Assembly (NCBI RefSeq): GCF_027596085.1
Contig: NC_072465.1
Span: 16,756,207 to 16,820,206 of the forward strand
Direction of reading: 5' to 3'
DNA from: Anoplopoma fimbria
Lineage: Eukaryota; Chordata; Actinopteri; Perciformes; Anoplopomatidae
Length of the DNA stretch: 64,000 nt
The number at the start of each line of letters is the position of its first letter. Within the stretch, counting starts at the first letter, position 1. The notes beneath the pieces were generated by a model, which was not told the origin of the DNA, ran no database searches, and saw nothing but the letters and a program-made list of their open reading frames with translations. Below, one piece after another: positions 22,469 to 37,780 of this stretch. The position numbers and the translations under genes are program-made.

Positions 22469-25400
22469 AGGCCTTTGTCCTTTTTCTCAGATAAGCAAGG
22501 AATTCATAAGCATTGTGCCTCAAACAGACCCTTTTCCATTACCAAGATACTCCAGATACATATTCTTACACCTATTCACGAGAAATAGACTAATTTAATA
22601 TTTTCCAAATTGCATGGTGCCTTAACTGGAAATGTGGAGAGCATTCAGAATGAAGTCTGAGCCGTGGTACTAACACAGGCGGACATCAGTCCTGTCTACT
22701 GTAAACCCCAATAACAGCTCCTTTGCACAAAACAAACCGACGGACATTGTCCCGTCCTCCAGCATCACTTCGTTTCGCTGTCTCTGTGTCCCGCAGATCT
22801 CTTTACATGCTTCCTGGCAGCTCTGTGACCTAATGGCTGGGATGTGATGAGGGAAAGTGGGGGAGCTCAGCTCACAGCTGAATGGACTGCGAGAAGAAAA
22901 GAGCAGACTCTGCTGAATGATGCCAATTGTGAGGGTTTAACAATAAACATACAGACTCCCAACCACACTAGGTAAAACAAGCAACCAGGGAGGATATAGA
23001 TATAGATATATACAAATCCAATCACTAACTTATAGTTTCCTAATTTCTTGGATGGGGCTTAGTCTAACTCTTATTTTCTGTGCCATGTAGGTTTCATTTT
23101 CAGATGGACAAGAAGAAGAGACTGCATGCAACTACAATCAAAGTGAGGAAAATCATTCTGGCAAAATTGGGCCAGTCAATTTCGGTGTCTGCCCGTACCG
23201 AGCGTAAATGAGGTCATGCTGCCAAAACTACAAACTACTACACCAGAGTGTCAAATGAGACTGAACACCAGTTCAACAGAGATGGAGTCTTTTATTGCTG
23301 TCTTTACTGTACTGTTAAACAACTGAAATGTATTGTTATTGATCAAGTTAAACATGACCACAGAAGTCTTACTTCAAAAAACAGAAGAAACTTTTAGGTG
23401 AATGACAGAATGTTTATGGAGGTGAATCATAAATTGTTACAGTAGGCCCTCTATCTCCTGTGTGTGTGACTTCGTATGTAATGTACAGAGAACTGTACTT
23501 TTGAAGGATTTTCTTGTCTGATTCCTTTAGTGGCTCATATGTATAAGACGACTTAATTATCAGTGAACCATGAAGGTAAAAAAACAAAATATAATGCCTT
23601 CAGTGGGCGTCGGAAGGCTCCAAAGACAAGTGTGGGAATATGCAAAAAAGAACAGTGAATCATTTTTACCAAGGAATTATAGGACGTGAAAATAATTGCA
23701 GTCTTCTGCGCTTTTTCTCAACATTATCTAACAACCACTTCTCAGAGGAGATCTGAAGAAACAGGTTATCCATCAGTGTAGTTTGAAAGAATAAAAAAAG
23801 GCATCTGTGGTCACTACGGGGGGCACAAAGTGACGCACGAGCGAGTACTCAGTTACACTTCACCAAATTAAAAGGTGTGTTTGTTTGACCTTGTCAGTTC
23901 TGTCATGAACACAGAGGCAAGAAGCAAGCACAACAAACACATTCTCTTTGTGTTCATTCACTTTATCCTAGAGATACTGACACAATAATAGGTAAACTGG
24001 GGAATTTGATAATCAAAATTGAATGAGCTGCAATCAAGACTTTAGTCCTGATTTTATTAATTTTGTGTTGAGGGAAACTTGGGGGAGGGGTTGCCTGTTA
24101 GTAATCCCAAAACTGAGGAAGTCAACACTAAAAGCACTTCATTTAACAAAAGGATGGAATATTTCTTTATTATTGTATTGAATCACTTTTTTGATGAAAA
24201 AAATGTGGCATTTTGTGTTAGATAACATTCATTGATATTCATCACAATTTTTTATATTATCTTCATAATTGGTAAATTGTATTCATCCACCACATGACTA
24301 CACTTTTTCTGATGACAAAATTTGGTAAAATCATAGAACACAGAATTCATTCATTGCAATGAAAATGAAAAAAATGATAATCGAGATTTAATCTGTGAAA
24401 CTCCTCAACCTCCTTTCCTTCTTAGACCTCCCACAACACCATATCATCTGATTAATATGATGAATACTAGCCCCATAGAGTAATTATAACTTTCCATCAC
24501 TGTACCCAGAACCATTACAGTATCGGCTTCCTCGGAGTTACTGCGGACACCTACTGTGACAGGTGATTAAAGGTCTGGCTGCTCTGGGAGATAGCAGACA
24601 GGAGGTTCAGATAAGGGAACTACTTTCCCCCAAAGTGTAATGCTAAAGCCAACATAAAAAGCAGACAAGATTCTATGAATCATCAAATCCAATGGATCAT
24701 CAATAATCCTCTGCTATCTCAACCATGAAAATAAAACTTCACAAGAGTCATTTTGAAGTTGCACTCCCTTTTGCTGATGCTGTGGGTCACTTACTGACCC
24801 GTTACATAAGTTCAAATTGCTTTTTATATAACAGGAAGTTACTTTAGATCTTGCTGTTGATGACTGATATGATAAGCCAAGTTTTGTTAACTGATTCGGT
24901 TCTTTCAGTTTAAATTATGAATCAGATTTCTAGGCCTCCGACTAGTTCCTGGAGTGGTCCGAAGCGGGCCTTCACTTAGCCCATCTATAGATATTAATCT
25001 GCTTTATTAGAAGATCTGCATTTCATCTGAAATTGGTACAAGCTCCCAAGACTCAAAGATCACCAAGGATCAGAAGAGCCGAGTCGTCATCTCGATAGAG
25101 GTGATAAAGCAAACCAGTGTCAAGAAAACTCTTTTTCTACTTCTAGCAGTTTCTCTCCAGCATTTTACTGCAATCTAATGGCCAATTAGCAAGACTGGAG
25201 CCAAATGTTTTCAAGAAAGATGTGGAGGTTAAATGTCTAATCTCCAGAGAAGTAATAATCACAGCGTTAGAGTGTGATGAGGCCGTAACATGGACTTATG
25301 GTAGGAGGAGGCTCAGTGAAGCTGAGATCACAAGCCAAGCTAGTGTGTTTGTTGAGAAACAGAATCTTGCCTGGAGTGAGACAGAGATTTACAAAAGGGT

Positions 25401-25776
25401 TTGACCCTTATTACCCTGACATACTCTACCATGTTTATTAACAAAAAAACAGAAATACAATTTTTGCAGTTTTAATGCCATACCCTTTTAATTCTCCTTC
25501 TTGTGGAGTACCATCAAATACCCCTGATATGGTAGATACATTGACAATAACTGATGGGCAACACACCCCCACCAAACACTGGAATCTCATTTCTTTCTTT
25601 TTTTTTTACCATGAAGTGAGCAGCTTGAGAGTTTACAGTGAAAAGAGAGCGGGGTATGTACCACAGGTTAACCAATCTAATCTGGAGACTTTGTGTGTCT
25701 GTCAAACTAAAAGTGGAATAAAAGGGAATCTTTATCAAATTTCAACTGTCGTTGTGCGGCTGCATTGTGGGTTGTG

Positions 25777-26009
25777 CAGTACCAGTCAAAAGTTTGGACA
25801 CACCTTCTCATTCAACTACTTTGAAGAATCTAAACTATAAAACATATTCTGGTTTGTTGAGCATTTTTTTGTTTACCACATAATTCCATATGTGTTCCTT
25901 CATAGTTTGGATGTCTTCAATATTAATCTACAATGTAGAATTTTTTTTTAAAATAAATAAAGAAAAACCATTGAATGAGAAGGTGTGTCCAAACTTTTGA
26001 CTGGTACTG
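25777..26009. mobile_element. Tc1/mariner-type MITE, copy 2
   Basis: The 233-bp element has perfect 39-bp terminal inverted repeats (25777-25815 and 25971-26009) with the same ends as the copy at 450-672. The interior is nearly identical apart from small indels, suggesting recent spread. The right flank is TA (26010-26011); the left flank is TG, so one side of the TA duplication has mutated or been altered. No coding sequence. Confidence 0.88.
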
Positions 26010-29000
26010 TATGTGCAAATGAACAATATTCTGCTTCCTTCCGTGTTCCCTCCGTGCTGCGGGTGCTTGGAGCTCCACACTCATTTGCCAGCAAGGGTCG
26101 GCTGAATGACGCAAAGTGCATCCTTTTGCCAGCAGGTGGTGTCACGAAGGGAACAAGGAGGGGAGCCGGACATCGTTTATTAAAATTGACTCTCCTTCCT
26201 TGTTTGGCATTTTGCCTTCTGTCTGGTCACCTAGTGAAATGCATGCTCATTAAGTCTGAGGTCAAATGACTTGGCTCGTCAAGAGCACTCTTTTACAATA
26301 AAAAAATGGTCGTCGGTCAGTGCATTTGGGGCCGTTGTTCTACCCCACTTTGCTTAAACTGATGGATTTTTTACTCAAACAGCTAGAAAGCCTACACTGT
26401 TCATCCACCATAGAAACCCTAACAAAACATCCTTAAAGCTGAAAAGTCAGCACTTATAGCTGATAGTAAGCTGTTAAAAACACAATGTGCTGGAGAACAC
26501 AGCCAAACAAAGACAAACATATCACTGTCCTTAACGGTTTGACTGCACGTTTTTATCAAGTTGCAGCCAGTTCCGATTTTAGTTTATACAACGGTATCTT
26601 TGAGGCATTATCTTAGCCCAGACATGTTTGATTATGCAATTAGCAGTGTGACCTCATACCCCTCACTCCACCCAGCCATTCAAGATACGGGCTTCCCTTC
26701 CAGCTTGTGTCTACAGGAGAGGGTGGAGGAAAAGACAAACAATCCATCCGCATATACAATGCGTCTCAGATGCTTTTATAGACAAAGGGGCTTTACTAGT
26801 GAGCTATTGACTTCAAATCCTATTCTGTACGTTTCAAGGGGATTATTCATGTATGTATTCATGACTGCCCTTTACAAATCAGGGATGGCAAGCAATCTTT
26901 TATATCTTAATCACATTTATGCATCAAGCATTGCAAAGAGATCAAATATTGAGTAGTTGAATAGACGCTTATATAAGACTTTTGGAATAGTGCTTTCCAA
27001 AGCAGCACCAGAATCATCGATAATGTTTATTTTTTTTACAAAAAATAAAATAAAGTCTAAATATGCTTGCTGCTTTTGCGTATGTTGGTGTGGCAAACTA
27101 TACAACCATTGATTTCAGGTGGTCTTGCTGAGTTCTGAGAAGAAGGCATCTGATAAGGATGGCGCCACGGCCGTCTCAGAGCCTGAGCTCAATCTTTCAT
27201 CAGGGGTCATTGTGTTCCACACAGCAGCACCAAACACATAAAAGCAGGTAGAGGAAGTGCTAAATCATACAGGCATTGGGGTCTAATTGGCCACCAGAAT
27301 GAGCTCCAGCCAAAATATTGTTTTCCCTTGGCGCTATCTGCTTCCATCTCGTGGACTTTCATAGAAATTGTGGCTTCCTGTTCTTTGGTGTTGGCCGGTG
27401 CATAAGTACAACATCCCCTAGTCTGTAAAAATAATCTCCAGGACCTTGTGTGAAGAATAAGAGGGACAGAAATACATTCTGTCCCCATGAGGGAGAACTT
27501 CCCCTTCAATTCAAAAACGTTAACAGTTTCCCCTTCAATGTGGCAAAGAGCCAACATGCCTACAAATGTCTCAGAACGTTCCCTTCTGTAGGGATCTCTG
27601 AATGATCACCACACAATAAAGGGACAGAAATCTAAGAATGAAACTTCTATTCTCATTTACTTGCATTACATACATAGTTACTGTCCTACAGAGTGGTGCA
27701 TGTGTGAAAGATAAAACAAGACCATGACAAAATCATCAGTATACATTGCAACAATGCATTATTGCAAATGTTAAATCTTTATTGGATGCCCAAACCTGAC
27801 TTGACCCCTCAGTATTTATGGTAAAAAAGGCACACAGCCAGAATAAGCCAATACCCTCAGGCCCAGTTAGAGTCCTTTGAGTTGCACACCTCTATTCTTG
27901 AATACAATGGATGTTACACAACTAACTTATGTAGCCAGCTGGAGAAAAATGAGATGGGGGCGGTTTGTGCTCCGTCCCTCTTTACGTTGCCCTGTTTGTC
28001 TATTCTGCTTCATAGCACAGCTGCTGTTCAGCGACAGGCGAGGCAGGTGATTGGAGAAGAGGCAGCAGGTGGACAGATCGCCCTGTCAGATCAAACAGCT
28101 GGAGACTGCAGTATCTTTCTGCACACAAAATGTCCACAAGGTAATTAGCTAAAGTCCGACATCAACTTTTAGAAGGAAAGACAAAGGGGTGTGACCTAGA
28201 TGATTACGGTCCATAGCGTGAGTTTCAATGCGTTAAAGCGTGAGTGTTTATGTTCAATTTCTTAACTACACTTTTGACATATTTGCTAAAAACACTGATA
28301 CATTAAATGATATCTCTGCTTTGCAGTTTAACTCACTTTTAAAAACAACATCATGTAATAAAAACAAAAAAAAGATGGGGCACATTCTCCCTGAGCTACC
28401 ATATTGTTCTAGCCAGTAGTACGTATCCTATATATCCGAACATTTGATTTTGTGTGTTTTCTATGATATAAAGTAGTCTTACACCACTGTGAGCTTCAGA
28501 CCCGCTCTGATACCAACCAGAGAACCTAACCAGTGTACTGTGGCTGCTCCCTGTATTACCATTCCTCCCAGTTATCCTTCAAATTGAATTATCAACGAGT
28601 TACAGTAAACCTCTGATTATGTAGATTGTTCCCCATTTCATTTTCTCAAATAAAAACAAGTAGGACAAAGGTCTGTCCATTTCATTTTAATGCATGATAA
28701 CAAGCATTTCTAGGCTACAACCCTTTCTGTTTATACAACAATGGGTTAGGCTTTCAATGCCCCACAGGTTAAGTCTATTCAAGTGTATGTGTTCCATTAA
28801 GTGCAGAATTAATTTGTTTAGACATTTGTATTCTGTTTGGAAATATTTTGACTAGTATGACTAGGATGCAACTTTGAATGATGGCAGTTCAAATGATCAA
28901 CGTTTATGCAAAAGTGTGCAAAATCTGCAACTTTTTAAACAAGAGATTAGTTGACACAAATTGGCCCTTTGTGGATTTTTGCATTCACAGTGTCAAAAGA

Positions 29001-29136
29001 TTACTTCCCCACAAACAAGCTCAAAATATGAAACAGCATACAAAGCCTGTAATAAAGACTTATTTTGGGCTTGATTTTGAGTTTGAATTAAGTGCGTTTT
29101 ACCACGCCTTAACGCCGATTAGTATCTACACAGGGA

Positions 29137-29243
29137 GTTAGCCAATTGTGGGTTGTATTCATTCATCATACAAGACAGCAGTGGTTGTTCCACACGCACC
29201 TAAAAAGGAGATCTGCACTCTACTGAGTGCCCCTTTTAAGTTT
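29137..29243 (+). repeat. Dispersed repeat, copy A
   Basis: It begins GTTAGCCAATTGTGGGTTGT and ends TCTGCACTCTACTGAGTGCC. It is clearly related, at roughly three quarters identity by eye, to 37781-37885. The upstream TATCTACACAGGGAG is shared with the repeat at 13751. Family unknown. Confidence 0.65.
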
Positions 29244-30799
29244 ACATCATAAAATGTTGCTCTTGGCCTATACATCACCGTGCCAACAGTTGTAAAATGT
29301 TCACCCCTTTCATTCTACCAATTGTCAAATCAGTTTCCCAATCAAAATAAAAGGCCTCTCATAATAACTTTGACAGAATAACTGTCTCATTCCTGAAGAA
29401 AAATGTATTACTCATTGAAAAGGACAGCAATGCTAAGGATTCCTTCAAGACATGAAAAAAGACTGCCCAATAAAACCCAAATATATCAATGGTCTTTCTA
29501 TGTAGGAATACAAACCTTATGCTTGTTCTGACAAAGTTTGAGGAGAGAGGGTTTTGCAAAATGTAAGTAAATAAAGCAAATAAACAAAGGCTATTTCTGT
29601 TGAACCTCAAAGTTGCTTTTACGCACATTAAAAAAAATTAAAGAAAACACAATATAAAAGAGTAAATGTTTTCTCACAGGGTATTGCCCTCTTACTGCAC
29701 ATTGACAACAATCCAACACTGCATCGGTGCAAGGAAACCTCTTGCTAATTGTAAACAGGAGGGAAAGGTGAGCACTCTGCCGAGCAGAACACAGATCTCT
29801 CCTCTGTAGAGCCGCAAAGTGAAACACTGATTAGTGACGCTACATTACTCCACAATGTCCAAGGGCAACTGTTTCATATCGGCTAACTGTCGGAAGCACA
29901 GACGCCAACCTTTAGCACTCATAAATGTCTTGCAGCTGGTCGCTTGATGGATGTTTTAATATAGGAAATAGCAATTGTATTCAAATCACAGTCAGTATTA
30001 TATTAAGGAATAATTAGTGAGTATTTCAGTAGTTAGTAAAAATCGAGATGAAGCACTGAGGCTGAAGTAGATAAGATAGTGTAATGTGTGAGAACAACTG
30101 CACAATATGTATTTATGTTAGCAATCGTCTGCAAGGAAACAGCAAATCTGTTTCTCCAGACTGGACCAATCAGGACGCTCAATACTTGGACTGTGCACCA
30201 ACACACACACACACCAAAAATAAAGCAGAATCCATCTTTCATTTTTCACATCACCCTTTCCATCTATTCCTATTGTTACGCTTCTTTTCAGGGAGCACCT
30301 TATCTCACTCTAAGCCATCACCTCTTTCTGAGCTGCCATAACTTCATATTCCATTTAAGCAGCTTCATGTATTAGTTTAATTATCTCTTCTTTGGCTCTA
30401 GGAACTTCAACTAAGCTATGAACTGCCACACCTGACTATTAGAGAAGGCACGATTCGACCACTTAGTCAACTCACTAGCGAGAGAGTCATTAAACCATTT
30501 TGGTCCAACTGGGTAAAAGTGGAAACTGTAAACTCTAGATGGTGTTCCCTTTGTCTCTTTATGTACACATTTAGTTAGAGTAGAGCAAAACACATGTTAT
30601 GTAGATGACGTTAGAATCTCTGTATAGCTAAAAAAAAACTTTTTTCCCCCTTTGGGTTTTTCTCATGGTCCAAAACTCCTTTCTTCTGATTTGGTTGTTA
30701 TTCTGTTCGGTGCCTTCTTACCCAACTCTCTTCAAATACATTCACTCCAAATGATAAACTAGACTGCTGCATATAGTAGCACGTCTCAAAGCTCTGCAG

Positions 30800-31461
30800 G
30801 GCTGTAATTAAGCACAGTGATACTTGGAGCTAATTGCTAACATCAGCATGAGAGCATGCTCACAATGACAATGCTAACATGACGACATTAAGCAGCTATA
30901 ACGTTTACCATATTCTCCATCTGGGTTTAGGGTGTTAGCATAATAACATTTCCTAATTAGCACTTAACACAAAGTACAGCTGAAGCTGATACGAATGTTA
31001 TTAGTTTTGTGTGTGGTCATAAACGATGGTGGGGCTAGAGGAAAAGTGAAGAGATCTCCAAAGCAATTGCAGTTCATCTTGAGGAGCATATGAATGTGTA
31101 TACCGAATTTAATGACAAACCATACAGTAGATGTTGAGACATTTCACTCAAAACCTCAAATGTGATCCTGCTGCTTTAGATAAAAAGCTATTAGGATAAG
31201 TCCTCTGAGAACCACGAGTATAGTGCCCATTCATCAAGTATATGTGGAGCTATCTCACTGGATAAGTTAAAGCTTTAACCTGCTGATGGCACTAGAGGAA
31301 AAGTCAGAGGATCACCAGTCGGTAGGATTCATCGTCTGAGCACCATGGACATCTGCACAAAATTTCAGGGTTATCCATCCAAGAGATATTCCAGTCTGGA
31401 TCAAAGTGACCGAACAGCAGGCAGCCAGGCAATGCCATCTCTACAGCAATGCAGCTAGCGT
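30800..31461 (+). repeat. Long copy of a dispersed teleost repeat
   Basis: It contains ATGCTCACAATGACAATGCT, GTTAGCATAATAACATTTCC, TAATTAGCACTTAACACAAA and GTACAGCTGAAGCTGATA. Further on come CAAATGTGATCCTGCTG, GGCACTAGAGGAAAAGTCAG and ATATTCCAGTCTGGATCAA. I recall this arrangement as a very abundant fish interspersed repeat with internal GGCGCTAGAGGAAAAGTCA duplications. It is decayed and non-coding. Ends are approximate. Confidence 0.7.
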
Positions 31462-33834
31462 GACATTAAATGCCAAACACATCCAAAACCTTACGAAACC
31501 AATTGTGTCACCATTCTTGCATAAAGCAGCTGGACATCAGATAGGCAGGGCGGACGGAGCAGCGGTAGATTCCTGCCAAAGTGCTCTCGTCCCTTTGACT
31601 GAGGGACGATGCGACGGCAGGAGTTTGAGTTGACTTCGGGTCACTGCACAACGATAAACCAGGACAGGCATAAGGAGACGGACCGGGTGCTGTCTCCCAG
31701 GAGACAGAGGTTGTGAGACACGGAGAGGCCTCTCACTCATGCCTGTCATGGCACCAGGATGGCCCCGCGGCATGAGGTCACCACTAAGAAGACCATTAGC
31801 CACAGTCAGCAGGTAGAGGTGAAAGATCTCCACCCACAGGGTGAACCCTCAGATGACATGTTATCTGGGATTTTGTTTTGCCTGCTTGTACATGTTATTT
31901 TGGGAGAGCTGCTTTTTTCAAGTGTTTGGAACTAAAACACCAATTTTACACTGTGAGAACCGGCAAAAGCTCAATAATCCTCCCGCAATTGCTCAGGATA
32001 TGAAAGCTTATCTCCTCTCAAAATGTCTAAGATATACTGTGCAATACATAAAGTTTGTCTTCTTGACAATGTGTGTGGAGGACACGTATTTTTCTCTAAT
32101 ATAAGTTGCAATTGTCAATATCAGATAAAGATTGTGAATGACATTGGGGAGGGATAATGCAACGCAAAATCTGATTTCCATCTTTCATCACATAATGGAG
32201 ATCAGCCCTGCAAACCACGTGTACACAAACTGTCTGGGACTGATACAGAGATCCCTGACCCGCCCTGACATTGTAATTATCTTCCAAAGGCTTATTAGCT
32301 ATTCTATTTCTGTATTAGTTGAAACAGAAATACACAAATGTGCACGAACACAGGCTTACACACTATGACAGAGATTCACTGATGAAAGATATAAAGATAA
32401 TTAAATGACAGTGAGACAAAAATGAAATGGTACTATAGCTTTTCCTAGAAGTTCTACTAGAAGGGGTTGCACTAGTGTCATATTTTCACTCACTAACAAG
32501 TATAGATTGATATGCAAATCAGCAAGGCACATTCACATATGTATGGTAAGCAAAACAAAAACCCACTTAACAGTGTGAAAAGTCCTAATAATCTCCCCAT
32601 TTAACCCTCTACTTTCATAATCAACAGTGTCTGGTTAGATAACCCAGCAGAACATTTAGCCAACGTTTGGATGACGGTGATTGTATAGGAAAGGTCACAA
32701 AGTTCTGACATTTAATAGGTTCCCTCCTCTTTGATGCATTAGCTCTCTGCAGGGATCACAGCTGAACACAGTAAAGTCAAAGTCCTAGTGTGAGATACAG
32801 AAAACAGACAGCCAGGGGCCATCTTAACATAACCTCCTTTGCAGAGGTAAGCGCCAACTTGAGCCAAATTATCTTTCCATTTTTTCACCTGTGCACTTTG
32901 CGCTGAACTAAACAGATTGTAGGTGTTTATTAAATTGTCTGTATGGAGAAGCCTCCATCTGCACAGCATAATCTGCTGCTCCATCGTGTGGTTTCTCAAG
33001 TCATCCTTTGCTCGTATTTCTACAGCTTGAGAGTGGGAGAGCGTGTGCATATGTGGGTACATGTGTCAGTCAGTAGACACTCAGAGGCAAGAAAGTGGAA
33101 GAAATTAAACTGAGTGCAGCAAAGAGAGAAACTGTGCAGGGTTTTTTTTTTTCTAGCCTTGGGTACCCCAAAAATGCTAATTAAGCCACAAATCACAAGA
33201 TACCACATGACCACATCCCCGAATGAGTGTTGAGCTAAGCACAGCAAGCAGCCATTTTAAATCCAGCCTTAATCCACTCTGTGTCTCACCCTCCTCACTA
33301 CCCCCATAGCATCCACATGCAAACCCCTGCTCAGAATTGAGATGCGGCTAGCATTACGAAAGATAGATGAGGAGGGAAATTAAACGACAGAAGGGAGGAG
33401 GGAGCTTACTTAGAGGAACAGAAAATTGACTCCAGAGGAGAGGTGCGTGCTGTGGAAGATCCGTTAAATTCATTTCATAATTAAAGCTCCTGTGGGCAGG
33501 TCTCTGCTCGGTATTGACAAAACAAAGTGAAATATTACAAATTCTAAGTTTTCCTCCAGTGATGCCCTTTGTTGCACTGTTACTATGCATTTCTCCAAAA
33601 GACACATACAGCAAGAAAAAAAAAAGTCCAGCTTATTGTATGTGCCGCCTAAATGAAATGTAAATATGAGCTCGTTGTTACCACAGCAGCTAATGGCTGA
33701 CACAGCAGAGGCGGTGGGCACAAGGGTAACTGACTAAATGGTCCTTTGCCCTCTGCCTTTAAAGTTTCCCTGTGCTGCTATAGGCTAGAAATGCATTTTT
33801 TTTATTTTTTAAAGGAAGTAGCTGTAAAATGGCT

Positions 33835-33836
<2 letters not shown>

Positions 33837-33876
<40 letters not shown>
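33837..33876. repeat. TA microsatellite
   Basis: About 20 AT units without interruption in intron 2. Confidence 0.95.
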
Positions 33877-33880
<4 letters not shown>

Positions 33881-36800
33881 AAGCTGGACACAGCACACTC
33901 AAAATGTTTCCAACATGAGGATATTTTTTCTTTTGCTCAATTCAATCAAAGGTAGATTTATAAACCCTGGCTTGTTGCTGAATGAAAAGTGTCATTTTCA
34001 GCACTAAGCTCTAGAAACAGAAAACTAGTGAGGTGGTTTCCATTCTTAAAATGTGTGAGAACTTAAAGTTTTCTTGCAATATGCAAAGAGCCGCTTCTAC
34101 CCCAATAATTTCTTGATAAGTCTATATTATTTATTACCCCTTGCAGGTATATGAGCTCCCACTTAAATGAGTCATGAGTCTCTACAAGACAAAGAATGAC
34201 AGGCCTGAGTTTTCTTCCTCCTGCCTGCTATTGTTAGAATATGAATGCTGGATCGTCCCAGATTAACATAATTGTCTTTGAGATGGCAGTAACAATAATG
34301 GTGCAGGTCGTTTCAGATTGTATGTTCTTATATTCAGTTTTTAACTTACTTTTTACATGAAGCTACCCAACAAGAAGTGTGATTTACAGACAGCATTATA
34401 GACCCAATATTTACACAATTACAACAATCTTATCTTATCCATATTTATTACAGAAACTTTCTCCCACCCGCTAAAAACCCCCCTAAAAAAACAGCATATC
34501 ACCCAGCCCTCAGGCACCATTAGCCAACAAAACAACACAGTACGAAAATCAGGCTTGAACCACTCTGAGCTATTGCCCTCTCTAAACCCAGCTCAGCCCC
34601 TCAGCAGCCATTACTCTTCTACATTGCAGTTGTTCTGCAAGCTAAGCAGGGACAACGGCTACATGTTTACACAGCAAGTGTCCTTATAATTTAGAATCCA
34701 GACAGGAATCGATAGTTAGCAGTGTAATTCAGTAAACTGGAGATAGTAGCACAGGATAAACAATCTAACAAGCCTGGGAACGTCAGTGAGCTAGAAACAA
34801 TGCAGCACTAAATCCCATCCATTGCTTCTACACTTTCACTTTCTACACTTTCTACTCAGTCTCTTGCAGGTGCAATTTCATGCCAACATACCTCTCAGCA
34901 TTTTCGCATATGATTGTCAATCAAACACGGCTTTATAATTCAAGCAAAGCATTGCATTTTCCACAATTGTGCCATTATGCCACTATTACGGCCTAGCCCC
35001 CTGCCGTTAACTCCTCACCTCTGGGGGGGTATATACACTCATTACGAAGTAAGTCATCATGATTATGAGTTTAAAAAATGTGCTGAGCTGCTAGCTAGCT
35101 CATTCCAGCTCATCAGCATAACCACATTAGAGAGGAAACCTGTGGGCTGGCAATATCACACTTCCTCAATATTGAAATCCCAGCAGGCCAAGCATGTCCA
35201 CATCCATTATGTTAGACTTGAGCAACCAACTAGGCCTAATATGCTGCCACGAGGCACACCAACACCATGTGACACCTGAAATTAAATTAATTAAGTTTAC
35301 ACAGCAAACCTGTCGGCCCAATACATCAATCCGCCCAATACAGGGAAACCAGATGGATCGGCTGTATTTATTGTTGTTGCTGTGTATTGTGCCTTAGCTT
35401 TATGTATCATAATGGCACAAGCCCAGGACACTGTTCTCTTAACATGCCAATGTGACAATACACACATTCAACTCCAACAAAGCCTCACTGATGGAGTATT
35501 AGTTCATGGTACAGGAAGCCTGTCATTTATTTCCATCCTAAATGTATTTACCTCATCCAGAGAAAGGAAACAGATTGGCAGAAGCAGTGGGAAGTAAGAT
35601 GATTTGGAGCTCAATTGGGCTAAATTGGTTGCTGCCAGCATGATACATCACGGAGAATTAAGATGCCTCTCCCCCAGCACAGAACTTCGGCAGCCATATT
35701 GGCACATCTGTCTTAGGCCCACCCCTGACGGAGACAAATGGACCAATTCTGGCACACAAAGGCTGATCCAAACTGCTAGCAATAACCAAAATGAAAAATG
35801 AGTCAGCTTGGGCCCTGGCAAAATTCATTTTTAATAATTAGTGTTCCTACACCTCTCATTTACTCAGAAAATGAGTGCAGGTACAACTACAGGTTGATAC
35901 AACACATCAGCAAGACTGGAGGAATATAGATGATGTTGTGTTAGGCTTCCATCATCACAGAGAATGGCCGGGACTATAAATGTAGGGTTGTAAGACAGAT
36001 TAATCTCTCCAAGTTCTCCCAGGTGGAGGAAATTAATCAATTCCAGAAAGCGCTGTGGCTACGAGAGGCACTAGAGGAATGTGGCAGGATGAGCACAACA
36101 GACTTCAAAGGTTCCTAAGGACCCTACTGTAAATGAATAGAGTTTCTATTCCCAAAATAAAGGGAAAGGGGTTCAATTCAGGGCACAATTCTAAAATGCA
36201 ACACAAACATATACATTCAGGGTAAAAGTCAAGACAATTTTAGTTATATATCTGAATATCACACATTTTCCTCCAGGGGCTTGCAGTAGCCAGGAGGTGC
36301 CAATCCAGGGACTGAATGTGATAAAGTTGCTGCTTTCGAGAACACCTGGCATGTGTTGACTGGCAGTTTGTTAGTGTGTAGGCTTACTTTAAAAAAAAAG
36401 CAACAGTTAAAGGTGTTTTGACACTTGACATACCCTGTCAGAGTGTGTGCCTTCAAATCCTGTGTTGCTATAACTCGTGGATTTAGTATATTTAGCAACA
36501 TTGTCATGTAGAATACTTTGCGAGTTATATTTTGTGTTTAGTAGAAATTACTTATTTAATGATTATGCTAAAGTTTATTTTTTGAATACCTGATTAATAT
36601 AACAATCTATTTAGCCCATATAAATATCATAAACTTGTTTAATTTGTATTTCAATATTATAATCAATCACCTTATTTTAAAAACAAACAAACGGAACAAT
36701 ATAATATACCCTATTTCTCAGATGCCTGATCAGAAAAATACCGGACTCAAAATTCAAAAGGATTGCTGTGATGCATTATTTAATTTAATCACTGTATGTC

Positions 36801-37780
36801 ATAATAACCCTTTCCCTGAACGGGGCAATCAGTATTTCTACTTCAGTACTTAACTCAAAACTAAAAATGGTTATGAGATTAACATAATCACATGTATCCT
36901 TTCATCTGTTGGGCAAGTGATTAACAATAATAATTGAAATTGAATAATTTAAACGATTTACAGATTGTAGAAGTCACTAACCTTAGTTAAAGCCATTTTC
37001 GCACTCATACATGGCAATTAAAGTATACAGAAAATGTAGAACGGCAATAAAACAACGTTAGATAATGCATGTTTAACATTATGTTACCAAAACAGCAGCG
37101 GTGCAGAAAAACATTTTAGAATGTGGGCGATGAAGAAAGCACTGCTGTCTTTATAATGCACTCCAGGATGCCAATATGAAGTCATTGAGCGAAATGTATG
37201 CATGTTTGTACTGTATCGTAGACATCAATGACGCTGACCAATCGCCCAGCCCCACTCGTGTGTATGTGCATGTGGTGGCTAACACTTAGTCAAATAACCT
37301 TTTATTTCCTGTTTCATATCGTCATTGACTGCCTGCTGACTCCCGACTGAGTCGGCCAGTAGAGGCCGCAAGCAATAACACAGCTGAGTGCATCGCCCAA
37401 CCTCAGTTACTACTCTACTCAGACTTTTTGTGAATGGAGAAAACTGTTTGCCCACTTTTATAGTTTTGGACGGTGTGATGGAACTACACACACACCTGAC
37501 TGCATCGCCCTCGCTCAGCAGCCGGAGACACAGTTATTTTGTGTCTTTTTATTGGGCCTCAACCTTAAGTTTACACGCGTTTTGACGAAAAAGTAAACGC
37601 GTGAAACCTTAATAATCCTTTCAAGTCACGGTTACGCCCGTTAGACGGAGCTGATACGGAACTGAAAAAACCAGTCTGCAGAGAGCCGGTGCAGATATCT
37701 GCATAAATTGAGAGCATATCTATTGTGTGAGACCTGCGAGTGAGAAAGATGTCTGATACACTTGTGGTTTAGACAGGGGG

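Noticed and set aside
26561..26956. 131-codon open frame on the plus strand
   Set aside because: No recognisable domain, no splice or codon-use support, and it lies in repeat-flanked intron; length is plausible by chance in 64 kb.
34914..35279. 121-codon open frame on the plus strand
   Set aside because: No homology recognised; residue composition looks like random intron translation.
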